Below are positions 22,455-28,944 of a DNA stretch of 28,944 nt, piece by piece. The notes under the pieces were generated by a model. That model was not told where the DNA came from, did not search any database, and saw nothing but the letters and a program-made list of their open reading frames with translations. The translations under genes and the position numbers were made by a program. The DNA is taken from NCBI GenBank assembly GCA_037385045.1, contig JARRNJ010000060.1, positions 1 to 28,944 of the forward strand. The letters run 5' to 3'. The DNA is from JARRNJ01 sp037385045. GTDB lineage: Bacteria > Pseudomonadota > Gammaproteobacteria > JASBUN01. The stretch's first letter is position 1. Every line of letters begins with the position of its first letter.

Positions 22455-23873
22455 CTAGAGGCCGAGATGCGCCACGGTGGCCGCGGCGATCGCGGCGGCG
22501 AGTTCACGCGGCGGCCTGCGCACGGAATACTCCACCAGTTCCGGATGGTCCTCCACGAAGCTGGTGGTGAATGATCGGGAGCGGAAATCCGGCGTCTTGA
22601 GGATCTCCAAGTGATAGGGAATGGTGGTCTTCACCCCGTAGACCCCGATATCGTTCAGCGCACGCCGGCCCCGGTTCAACAGTTCATCCCATTCCAACGC
22701 CCAAACCGTCAATTTCGCGCACATGGAGTCGTAATACGGCGGAATGTGGTACCCGGTGTAGATGGCACCGTCGGTCCGCACCCCCGGACCACCGGGCGCG
22801 AAGTAGCGGGTGATGCGTCCGAAGCTGGGCAGAAAGTCGTTCTTCGGGTCCTCGGCGTTGATGCGGAACTGCATGGCATAACCGCGGCACTGGACGTCGC
22901 CCTGTTTGAAACGCAGCGGCAGGCCGGCGGCGATGCGGACCTGTTCGCGGACGATATCGATCCCGGTGATTTCCTCGGTCACCGTATGCTCAACCTGCAG
23001 GCGCGTGTTCATTTCCATGAAATAAAAACTGCCATCCTCATCCATGAGGAATTCGACCGTGCCGGCGTTCTCGTAGCCCACCGCCTTGGCAGCCCTTACG
23101 GCCAGTTCGCCGATGTAGACGCGCTGCTCGTCGGTCAGCTGCGGGGAGGGCGCGATTTCGATGAGCTTCTGGTGACGCCGCTGGATCGAGCAGTCGCGCT
23201 CGAACAGATGGATGACGTTGCCGTGCTGATCGGCGAGGATCTGCACTTCGATATGCCGCGGATTGACGACGCACTTTTCCATGAACATGTCGGCGCTGCC
23301 GAACGCCTTGGTGGCCTCCGACAACACGCGGTCGTAATTGCGGCGCAGATCCTGTTCGCTGTTGCAGCGCCGGATGCCGCGGCCGCCACCGCCGGACGTT
23401 GCTTTCAGCATGATCGGATAGCCGATTTCAGCGGCCAGCTTCAGCGCCTCGTCGAGGTTGGCGAGGTTGCCCTCGCTGCCCGGGACCACCGGTACGCCGG
23501 CAGCGATCATGGAGCGCCTTGCCTCGGTCTTGTCGCCCATGCGGCTGATGACCTCGGCGCTCGGGCCGATGAAGGTGATGCCGCGGCGCTCGCAGCTTGC
23601 CGCCAGCAGCGGATTTTCGGACAGGAATCCATAGCCGGGGTGCAGCGCGTCACATCCGGTGGCCACGGCCAGGTTGACCAGTCGGTGAACGTTGAGATAA
23701 CCGGCGACCGAGTCGGGGCCGATGTTGTAGGCTTCATCGGCCTTTTTGACGTGCAGCGAGTGGCGGTCCGGCTCGGCGTAGACGGCCGCGGAAGTGATGG
23801 CCAGCTCGGAACAGGCGCGAACCAGGCGCACGGCGATCTCGCCGCGGTTCGCGATCAGAATCTTGCGAAACAA
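22455..23873 (-). CDS. pycA: Pyruvate carboxylase subunit A (biotin carboxylase, AccC-like)
   Basis: A 472-residue ATP-grasp biotin carboxylase, which carboxylates the biotin carried by PycB. FRKILIANRGEIAVRLVRAC at the start, GYGFLSENPLLA, the glycine loop ATSGGGGRGIRRC, IEVQILADQHGNVIHLFERD, EMNTRLQVEHTVTEEITGID and the C-terminal domain with GYHIPPYYDSM are intact. The frame is open upstream to 24053, but homology begins at FRKILIANRG. I choose TTG at 23873, seven bases after GGGAGGG; a GTG six bases upstream is too close to that site. Acetyl-CoA carboxylase AccC is the alternative, but adjacency to pycB (145 bases downstream) and absence of accB favour PycA. Confidence 0.88.
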   Translation of the reverse strand: MFRKILIANRGEIAVRLVRACSELAITSAAVYAEPDRHSLHVKKADEAYNIGPDSVAGYLNVHRLVNLAVATGCDALHPGYGFLSENPLLAASCERRGITFIGPSAEVISRMGDKTEARRSMIAAGVPVVPGSEGNLANLDEALKLAAEIGYPIMLKATSGGGGRGIRRCNSEQDLRRNYDRVLSEATKAFGSADMFMEKCVVNPRHIEVQILADQHGNVIHLFERDCSIQRRHQKLIEIAPSPQLTDEQRVYIGELAVRAAKAVGYENAGTVEFLMDEDGSFYFMEMNTRLQVEHTVTEEITGIDIVREQVRIAAGLPLRFKQGDVQCRGYAMQFRINAEDPKNDFLPSFGRITRYFAPGGPGVRTDGAIYTGYHIPPYYDSMCAKLTVWALEWDELLNRGRRALNDIGVYGVKTTIPYHLEILKTPDFRSRSFTTSFVEDHPELVEYSVRRPPRELAAAIAAATVAHLGL

Positions 23874-23961
23874 AACCACACCCTCCCGATGGTGGCGCCG
23901 CCAATGTTTGACGTTGGAGTTATCCGGAGAATTTAGCGCATTGACGCGCGGCAGCCCAGAG

Positions 23962-23990
23962 GTTCTACGCAAAAGGCGCCGGGGTGTCAA
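23962..23990 (-). promoter_or_regulatory. Promoter of pycA
   Basis: On the minus strand a perfect -35 TTGACA (23985-23990) is followed after 17 bases by TAGAAC (23962-23967, four of six). The start point would be near 23955, about 80 nt before the TTG start of pycA. It is back to back with the yceD promoter. Confidence 0.6.
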
Positions 23991-24041
23991 GCGGCGGAGG
24001 GGATTTTCGTCCTGAAAACAACCAGTTTGAGCGCAATTACT

Positions 24042-24070
24042 TTGACAGCACATACGCCCGAAGTTAAAAT
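24042..24070 (+). promoter_or_regulatory. Strong sigma-70 promoter of the yceD-rpmF-fab cluster
   Basis: TTGACA (24042-24047), 17 bases, then TAAAAT (24065-24070) make a near-perfect promoter. The predicted start near 24077 is only about three bases before the yceD ATG at 24080, and no Shine-Dalgarno is present, so the transcript would be leaderless or almost so. Confidence 0.75.
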
Positions 24071-24079
24071 TGCACGCTT

Positions 24080-24610
24080 ATGTCGGAACGACTGCCGGAT
24101 TTTCTCAACGTCTCAAGGCTGGCGCGGCAGGGAGTGGCGTTCAAGGGGCGCGTGCCGATTGCGCGCCTGGCGCGGTTGGCGTCGATATTGGCGGACGCTG
24201 ACGGCGAGGCGGAGGCCGAGCTGGCTTTCTCCATGGACGACCAGGGTATTCCCGTGGTGCGTGGCCGTGTGACCGCGCCGGTGGCGTTGACCTGCCAGCG
24301 GTGCCTTGAGCCGATGGAGCAAGTGCTGGCCTCCCGGTTCGTGCTGGGAGCGGTGGCGAGCGAGGCGGAGGCCGAGCGGCTGCCGGAAGAATATGAGCCG
24401 CTGCTGGTGAGCGGGGATCGCGTGGCAACCGCCGATCTGCTGGAGGACGAACTGATCCTGGCCGTACCGATTGTGCCGATGCATGAGCCGGAGCGCTGTA
24501 CGGCAACGAAAGCCGTGGCTGCCGTTGAGGGCAAGCCCGGGCCGGCTGCTGGCAACCGCGAGGCGGCGCATCCGTTCGCGGTGCTCGATGAGTTGAAACG
24601 CAAACAATGA
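24080..24610 (+). CDS. yceD: YceD family protein (DUF177), large-subunit rRNA accumulation protein
   Basis: A 176-residue protein of the DUF177/YceD family, tied to 23S rRNA accumulation and always next to rpmF. It agrees with E. coli YceD along its length: the start LPDFLNVSRLARQGVAFKG, the CxxC in ALTCQRCLEPMEQ (about 73-85), LPEEYEPLLV, the acidic LLEDELILAVPIVPMHEPERC, and the end HPFAVLDELKRKQ. The start ATG fits the family N-terminus, so the lack of a leader is not a start-choice artefact. rpmF follows after 21 bases. Confidence 0.93.
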   Translation: MSERLPDFLNVSRLARQGVAFKGRVPIARLARLASILADADGEAEAELAFSMDDQGIPVVRGRVTAPVALTCQRCLEPMEQVLASRFVLGAVASEAEAERLPEEYEPLLVSGDRVATADLLEDELILAVPIVPMHEPERCTATKAVAAVEGKPGPAAGNREAAHPFAVLDELKRKQ

Positions 24611-24631
24611 TCGTTTTGTAGGAGTGTAGAA

Positions 24632-24811
24632 ATGGCCGTACAACAGAATCGCAAGACCCGGTCCAAGCGCGGGATGCGGCGGGCTCACGACGCGCTGGAC
24701 GCTGCGGCGCTGTCCATCGAGACGGAGACCGGTGAAACCCACCTGCGCCATCATGTCAGCCCGGACGGCTACTACCGCGGACGTCGTGTGGCGGCGGGAC
24801 GCAAGGATTAG
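24632..24811 (+). CDS. rpmF: 50S ribosomal protein L32
   Basis: A 59-residue basic protein beginning MAVQQNRKTRSKRGMRRAHD, the conserved L32 start, followed by LHxxxHVSPDGYYRGRRV-type sequence (here THLRHHVSPDGYYRGRRVAA) and ending GRKD. It has no zinc-binding Cys residues, as is usual for gammaproteobacterial L32. An AGGAG ribosome site at 24620-24624 precedes the ATG by seven bases. It lies between yceD and plsX, its standard place. Confidence 0.95.
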   Translation: MAVQQNRKTRSKRGMRRAHDALDAAALSIETETGETHLRHHVSPDGYYRGRRVAAGRKD

Positions 24812-24904
24812 TGCGAGCTCGATGGCGGGACGCGGTGGCAGGAATGTTCCCGCCGTCCTCGTCCGTGAGTGACGTTGCACTGGCCCGTCCGGCGTCCACC
24901 CGCA

Positions 24905-24933
24905 TTGTCGCCGCTGACTCCAGCCTTTATACA
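24905..24933 (+). promoter_or_regulatory. Possible internal promoter for plsX
   Basis: TTGTCG (24905-24910), 17 bases, TATACA (24928-24933), each four of six. It lies in the 130-base gap after rpmF and would start transcription near 24940, right before plsX. The gap otherwise holds a loose inverted repeat (GGCGGGA/TCCCGCC) and no gene. Confidence 0.3.
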
Positions 24934-24941
24934 TCGACCCG

Positions 24942-25973
24942 ATGACAGCGATGCGTACGATCGCCCTTGACGCTATGGGCGGCGACTTCGGCCCCGATGT
25001 GGTGGTGCCGGCCGCGCTCCGTGTGCTGCGAAAGCGCTCCAACGGCGTCCGCCTGATCCTCGTCGGTGACGAGGATCGCTTGCACGAATGTCTTGCTGCG
25101 CACAAGGCAACCGCCGGCGACAGGCTTGCCGTTCACCATTGTTCCCAGGTCGTGGCCATGGACGAGCTGCCTTCCTCGGCATTGCGCAATAAGAAGGATT
25201 CGTCCATGCGCGTTGCCATCGACCTGGTGAAGGATGGTCAGGCGGGCGCATGTGTCAGTGCTGGCAACACCGGTGCGCTCATGGCCACTGCCCGCTTCGT
25301 CCTCAAGACCCTTACCGGAATCGATCGTCCCGCCATCTGCACCTCGCTGCCGTCGGTGGAAGGCCACACTCACGTCCTCGACCTGGGAGCCAACATCGAC
25401 TGCACTTCGGAGCACCTGTTCCAGTTTGCGGTCATGGGCTCGGTGTTGGCCACCGCGGTGGACAACATCGAGCGCCCCCGCGTCGGCCTGCTCAATATCG
25501 GTGAGGAGGAGATCAAGGGCAACGAGCGGGTAAAGATGGCGGCGCAGCTGCTCGGGGCGAGCAACCTCAACTACATCGGATTCGTCGAGGGCGATGCGAT
25601 CTACACGGGCGGGGCCGACGTGGTGGTATGTGACGGTTTCGTCGGCAACGTGGCCCTGAAGACCAGTGAAGGGGTGGCCAAGATGATCAGCCACTACATG
25701 AAACGGGAGTTCCGCCGCAATGTGCTCACGCGCGCGGTCGGATTGGCCGCGCTGCCGGTACTGTATGCGTTCCGCCGCAAGATTGATCCCCGCCGCTACA
25801 ACGGCGCCAGCCTGCTGGGACTGCGCGGGATCGTCGTAAAAAGTCATGGCGCAGCCGACCAGCTCGCCTTCGCCAACGCCATCGAGATCGCCGCGCTGGA
25901 GGTCGACAAGGCGGTGCCGGACCGCATCCACTCGCAGCTGGAGTCGCTGCTCACTGAAAGGCAGGTCGTGTGA
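24942..25973 (+). CDS. plsX: Phosphate acyltransferase PlsX
   Basis: PlsX makes acyl-phosphate from acyl-ACP, the entry to phospholipid synthesis with PlsY. The 343 residues show IALDAMGGDFGPDVVVPAAL (about 7-26), KKDSSMRVAIDLVKDGQA, SAGNTGALMATARFVLK, LLNIGEEEIKGNERVK, NYIGFVEGDAIYTGGADVVV, DGFVGNVALKTSEGVA and GLRGIVVKSHGAAD, the full family pattern. ATG 24942 or ATG 24951 (three codons later) could be the start; neither has a clear Shine-Dalgarno. Its stop overlaps the fabH GTG start. Confidence 0.95.
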   Translation: MTAMRTIALDAMGGDFGPDVVVPAALRVLRKRSNGVRLILVGDEDRLHECLAAHKATAGDRLAVHHCSQVVAMDELPSSALRNKKDSSMRVAIDLVKDGQAGACVSAGNTGALMATARFVLKTLTGIDRPAICTSLPSVEGHTHVLDLGANIDCTSEHLFQFAVMGSVLATAVDNIERPRVGLLNIGEEEIKGNERVKMAAQLLGASNLNYIGFVEGDAIYTGGADVVVCDGFVGNVALKTSEGVAKMISHYMKREFRRNVLTRAVGLAALPVLYAFRRKIDPRRYNGASLLGLRGIVVKSHGAADQLAFANAIEIAALEVDKAVPDRIHSQLESLLTERQVV

Positions 25974-26938
25974 TTTACGCCCGTATCGCAGGCACCGGCG
26001 GTTATCTGCCGGAGAAGGTGCTGTCCAACGCCGACATGGAAAAGATGGTCGATACCAGCGACCAGTGGATTCGCGACCGCACGGGCATCGAAAAACGTCA
26101 CGTCGCCGCCGACGGCCAGAGCACCTGCGACCTGGCGGAGTGGGCCGCGCGAGCGGCCATGGATACCGCCGGCGTGGGCCCGAATGACATCGACCTGATC
26201 GTGCTTGCGACCACCACGCCGGACCGGGTGTTCCCTTCCACTGCATGCCTGTTACAGCAGCGGCTCGACATCCATGGCTGCGCCGCATTCGACGTACAGG
26301 CCGTGTGCACCGGTTTCATATATGCGATCAGTGTGGCGGAAAAGTTCATCCGCTGCGGCGAGGCACGCTGCGCGCTGGTGGTGGGCGCGGAAACCATGTC
26401 GCGGATCCTGGACTGGAACGATCGGTCCACCAGCGTGTTGTTCGGCGACGGCGCCGGGGCGGTGGTGCTCCAGCCCAGCGAAGAGCCGGGTATCCTGTCC
26501 ACACACCTGCACGCCGATGGGCGCTACGAGAATCTGCTGATGGTGCCCGCGGGCGTTTCACAGGCCTACGACAAGGTGCTCCAGGGCGGCGCCTACATTG
26601 AGATGAAAGGCAACGAGGTGTTCAAGATGGCCGTGAACACCCTTGGGCGCATCGTCGACGAAACCCTGGACAAGAACGCCATGAGCAAGTCCGACGTCGA
26701 CTGGCTCATTCCCCACCAGGCCAACATCCGCATCATAAATGCCACGGCGCGCAAGCTGAAAATGCCCATGAGCCGTGTGGTGGTGACGGTGGACCAGCAT
26801 GGCAACACGTCGGCTGCCTCGGTGCCGCTGGCGTTGGATGTCGCGGTTCGCGACGGGCGTATTCAACGCGGCGAAATTCTGCTGATGGAGGCCTTTGGCG
26901 GCGGTTTTACGTGGGGTTCGGTGTTGGTGCGCTACTGA
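25970..26938 (+). CDS. fabH: Beta-ketoacyl-ACP synthase III
   Basis: FabH condenses acetyl-CoA with malonyl-ACP to start fatty-acid synthesis. The 322-residue protein has the catalytic triad: Cys113 in DVQAVCTGF, His249 in LIPHQANIR and Asn279 in QHGNTSAAS. YLPEKVLSN, DQWIRDRTGI and the C-terminal AFGGGFTWGSVLVRY are also standard. It starts with GTG at 25970, overlapping the plsX stop by four bases (GTGA), so translation is coupled. Confidence 0.96.
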   Translation: MIYARIAGTGGYLPEKVLSNADMEKMVDTSDQWIRDRTGIEKRHVAADGQSTCDLAEWAARAAMDTAGVGPNDIDLIVLATTTPDRVFPSTACLLQQRLDIHGCAAFDVQAVCTGFIYAISVAEKFIRCGEARCALVVGAETMSRILDWNDRSTSVLFGDGAGAVVLQPSEEPGILSTHLHADGRYENLLMVPAGVSQAYDKVLQGGAYIEMKGNEVFKMAVNTLGRIVDETLDKNAMSKSDVDWLIPHQANIRIINATARKLKMPMSRVVVTVDQHGNTSAASVPLALDVAVRDGRIQRGEILLMEAFGGGFTWGSVLVRY

Positions 26939-26984
26939 TCGCCGCGATGACCAAACGCCGCGGACGCGCAACGGAGACAGACTG

Positions 26985-27908
26985 ATGACACTTGCTTTTG
27001 TTTTTCCGGGTCAGGGCTCGCAGTCGGTCGGGATGCTGAATGCGTTGTCGGCGGCCCATCCGGCGGTGGGTCAGACCTACGATGAAGCGTCGGAAGTGCT
27101 CGGCTACAACCTGTGGCGGGTGGTGAGCGAGGACCCGGACGGGCGGCTCAACCAGACCGATGTAACGCAGCCGGCGCTGCTGGCCGCCGGTGTCGCCGTA
27201 TGGCGCGTGTGGCTTGAGCAGGGCGGCGCGCGGCCGCAGGTTATGGCGGGTCACAGCCTCGGAGAGTACACAGCCTTGGTCTGCGCCGATGCCCTGCCGT
27301 TCGCAGAGGCTGTGGCCCTGGTGGAGGAACGGGGCCGGTTGATGCAGGAGGCGGTGCCCGAGGGCGCCGGTGCCATGGCCGCCGTGCTGGGCCTGAGCGA
27401 TGAACAGGTGGCGGACGTTTGCCGCCAGGCCGCTCAGGACGGCGTGGTGCAGCCGGTGAACTTCAATTCGCCGGGGCAGGTCGCGGTGGCCGGCGAACGC
27501 CGCGCCGTGGAACGCGCCATGGAGCTGGCCAAGGCGGCCGGCGCCCGACGCGCACTGGTGCTGCCGGTGAGTGTGCCGTCCCACTGTGCCCTGATGGAAG
27601 GCGCTGCCGCGAAATTGCTGCAGCGCCTGCAGGCCGTCGCGGTCCGGACGCCCGTCATTCCGGTGATTCACAACTTCGACGTGCAGTCTCACAACGATGC
27701 GGATGAGATTCGCCAGGTGCTGGCCAAGCAGCTCTACAACCCGGTGCGCTGGGTGGAGACCATTCAGGCCATGGCCGCGCAGGGCATTACCACACTGGTC
27801 GAGTGTGGCCCCGGCAAAGTGCTGGCCGGGCTCAACAAGCGCATCGACAAGGCAATGACGGCCCATGCTGTGTTCGACCCTGACACGCTGCAGGCGGCGT
27901 TGGGTTGA
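26985..27908 (+). CDS. fabD: Malonyl-CoA:ACP transacylase
   Basis: FabD loads malonate onto ACP. The 307 residues begin MTLAFVFPGQGSQSVGML and contain the nucleophile Ser91 in GHSLGEYTALV, Arg116 in ERGRLMQEA, and His200 in VPSHCALM, with GCGPGKVL-like ECGPGKVLAGLNKRI near the end. ATG 26985 is chosen because ACGGAGA lies ten bases upstream and homologues start here; an open extension to 26895 overlaps fabH and lacks homology. It follows fabH by 46 bases and precedes fabG by 17. Confidence 0.96.
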   Translation: MTLAFVFPGQGSQSVGMLNALSAAHPAVGQTYDEASEVLGYNLWRVVSEDPDGRLNQTDVTQPALLAAGVAVWRVWLEQGGARPQVMAGHSLGEYTALVCADALPFAEAVALVEERGRLMQEAVPEGAGAMAAVLGLSDEQVADVCRQAAQDGVVQPVNFNSPGQVAVAGERRAVERAMELAKAAGARRALVLPVSVPSHCALMEGAAAKLLQRLQAVAVRTPVIPVIHNFDVQSHNDADEIRQVLAKQLYNPVRWVETIQAMAAQGITTLVECGPGKVLAGLNKRIDKAMTAHAVFDPDTLQAALG

Positions 27909-27925
27909 TCGGGAGGTAGCGAACC

Positions 27926-28672
27926 ATGAACAGTCTCGAGAATCAGATCGCACTGGTGACCGGCGCCAGCCGCGGGATCGGCAAGGCGATCGCCCTGGAA
28001 CTGGGCCGGCGTGGCGCCGTGGTGGCGGGAACGGCGACCAGCGCGAGCGGCGCCGACGGCATTTCCGCCTATCTCGAGGAACACGGCACCCAGGGCACCG
28101 GCCTGGTGCTGGACGTAACGGCGCCGGAAACCGTGGCCGGAGTGGTCAAAACGGTGGAGGAACGCTTCGGCGCGCCTTCGATTCTGGTCAACAATGCCGG
28201 CATTACCCGCGACAACCTGTTGATGCGCATGAAGGACGAGGAGTGGGACGCGATTATCGACACCAATCTCAGCTCCGTGTTCCGCCTCAGCAGGGCCTGC
28301 CTGCGCGCCATGATGAAGGCACGCTATGGACGCATCGTGAACATCACGTCCGTGGTCGGCGCCACGGGCAACCCGGGCCAGGCCAACTACGCGGCGGCGA
28401 AGGCCGGCATCGCCGGATTTGCCCGCGCACTGGCGCGCGAAGTCGGGTCGCGGGGCATTACCGTCAACAACGTGGCCCCGGGCTTCATCGACACCGACAT
28501 GACCCGCGCCCTGCCCGAGGAACAGCGCCAGGCGTTGTTGAGCCAGATTCCCGCCGGGCGGCTGGGCCAGGCCGACGAGGTGGCGCACGCGGTTGCGTTT
28601 CTGGCCGCGCCGGACGCCGCTTACATTACCGGGACTACGTTGCACGTAAACGGCGGCATGTACATGGGGTGA
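27926..28672 (+). CDS. fabG: 3-oxoacyl-ACP reductase
   Basis: FabG performs the first, NADPH-dependent reduction of each elongation cycle. The 248-residue short-chain dehydrogenase has the cofactor loop TGASRGIGKAIA (12-23), NNAGITRDNLLMRMKDEEW (89-107), and the catalytic Ser142, Tyr155 and Lys159 in ITSVVG and ANYAAAKAG. The C-terminal ITGTTLHVNGGMYMG matches FabG exactly. GGGAGG lies ten bases before the ATG. Confidence 0.96.
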   Translation: MNSLENQIALVTGASRGIGKAIALELGRRGAVVAGTATSASGADGISAYLEEHGTQGTGLVLDVTAPETVAGVVKTVEERFGAPSILVNNAGITRDNLLMRMKDEEWDAIIDTNLSSVFRLSRACLRAMMKARYGRIVNITSVVGATGNPGQANYAAAKAGIAGFARALAREVGSRGITVNNVAPGFIDTDMTRALPEEQRQALLSQIPAGRLGQADEVAHAVAFLAAPDAAYITGTTLHVNGGMYMG

Positions 28673-28685
28673 GGACGAAGGCGGC

Positions 28686-28703
28686 GCAGCCGCGCACGGC
28701 TGC
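28686..28703 (+). other. Hairpin after fabG
   Basis: GCAGCCG (28686-28692) and CGGCTGC (28697-28703) are perfect arms around CGCA, 14 bases after the fabG stop. A run of six T follows only 30 bases later, so it is not a standard terminator; it may be an mRNA processing or stability element between fabG and the highly expressed acpP. Confidence 0.45.
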
Positions 28704-28711
28704 CTGCGCTT

Positions 28712-28727
28712 TGTGAGCGAAATCACA
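28712..28727. promoter_or_regulatory. CRP-type palindrome upstream of acpP
   Basis: TGTGA (28712-28716), six bases GCGAAA, TCACA (28723-28727): both half-sites match the CRP/Vfr consensus perfectly. It lies directly upstream of the best acpP promoter candidate, centred about 51 bases before the predicted start. That spacing is not the classic -41.5 or -61.5, so activation is uncertain. Confidence 0.45.
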
Positions 28728-28735
28728 TTAGGGTT

Positions 28736-28764
28736 TTTTCATAACTTACTGTAACAGGTAGAAT
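28736..28764 (+). promoter_or_regulatory. Candidate promoter of acpP
   Basis: TTTTCA (28736-28741), 17 bases, TAGAAT (28759-28764). Transcription would start near 28771 with a leader of about 136 nt. A second -10-like TACAAT lies at 28840-28845 without a good -35. acpP commonly has its own promoter because ACP is needed in large amounts. Confidence 0.4.
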
Positions 28765-28906
28765 CGGAAGCCGTTCGAGGGCCCGCACCGAGAGGCGGAG
28801 CCGGGGCGCTCAGTTGTGGCATGACGGGTGGGTTTTCACTACAATACCGCCCGCGGACTGCAAAGACTGTGCAATCGATAAGTTAAATACAGAGGATGAA
28901 CCGATC

Positions 28907-28944
28907 ATGAGTAATGTCGATGTCGAGGCGCGCGTTAAGGAAAT
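28907..28944 (+). CDS. acpP: Acyl carrier protein, N-terminal fragment (cut by window edge)
   Basis: The first 12 codons read MSNVDVEARVKE, the usual ACP start (compare the ERVKKI motif of E. coli AcpP). AGAGGA at 28891-28896 is a good ribosome site, ten bases before the ATG. Position directly after fabG makes the identity near certain although the phosphopantetheine Ser lies beyond the edge. Confidence 0.9.
   Translation, partial: MSNVDVEARVKE

Overview
The window is a GC-rich (roughly 65% by eye), gene-dense chromosomal segment of a gammaproteobacterium. Evidence is the gene content (LolCD, LpxK, KdsB, ExbBD, RNase E with a long acidic/basic tail, RluC, YceF, the YceD-RpmF-PlsX-FabHDG-AcpP block) and gene orders close to those of E. 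coli and its relatives. The protein sequences and the two-subunit pyruvate carboxylase suggest a non-enteric lineage such as the Chromatiales or a relative; that placement is inference. No tRNA, rRNA, CRISPR array, insertion sequence or prophage gene was recognised. It is mostly a housekeeping region and I did not find an undescribed defence or metabolic system.

Layout. 1-3,900 (mostly minus strand): the 3' end of an unknown gene, a REP-like palindrome, then a minus-strand set of aguA, aguB (agmatine to putrescine) and a DAHP synthase gene broken by a frameshift, with a small secreted BamE-like protein upstream. 4,070-6,900 (plus): sfsA, then lolC-lolD with only one permease gene. 6,900-13,200: a DUF2062 membrane protein (minus), then comEC-exbB-exbD-lpxK-trm112-kdsB, the usual gammaproteobacterial order but without msbA. 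13,200-17,200: a small unknown gene (minus), a low-molecular-weight tyrosine phosphatase, and rne on the minus strand, whose C-terminal tail is separated from the catalytic half by two in-frame stop codons. rne has a strong promoter and a leader of about 340 nt, as in E. coli. 17,200-20,500: rluC, a HAD phosphatase, an SppA-like S49 peptidase, then yceF (minus). 20,475-23,873 (minus): two-subunit pyruvate carboxylase (pycA, pycB) lying between yceF and yceD, which are neighbours in E. coli. 24,042-28,944 (plus): yceD-rpmF-plsX-fabH-fabD-fabG and the start of acpP, the fatty-acid initiation and elongation cluster.

How the genes work together: plsX/fabH/fabD/fabG/acpP make acyl chains; lpxK, kdsB and lolCD serve lipid A, Kdo and lipoprotein supply to the outer membrane; rne and rluC act on RNA; pycA/pycB supply oxaloacetate. 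The most notable observations are sequence lesions or rearranged ends in three genes (DAHP synthase, rne, pycB), the long rne leader, a near-leaderless yceD transcript, and a perfect CRP-type palindrome upstream of acpP. Three damaged genes in 22 kb also raise the possibility of base-level assembly errors.
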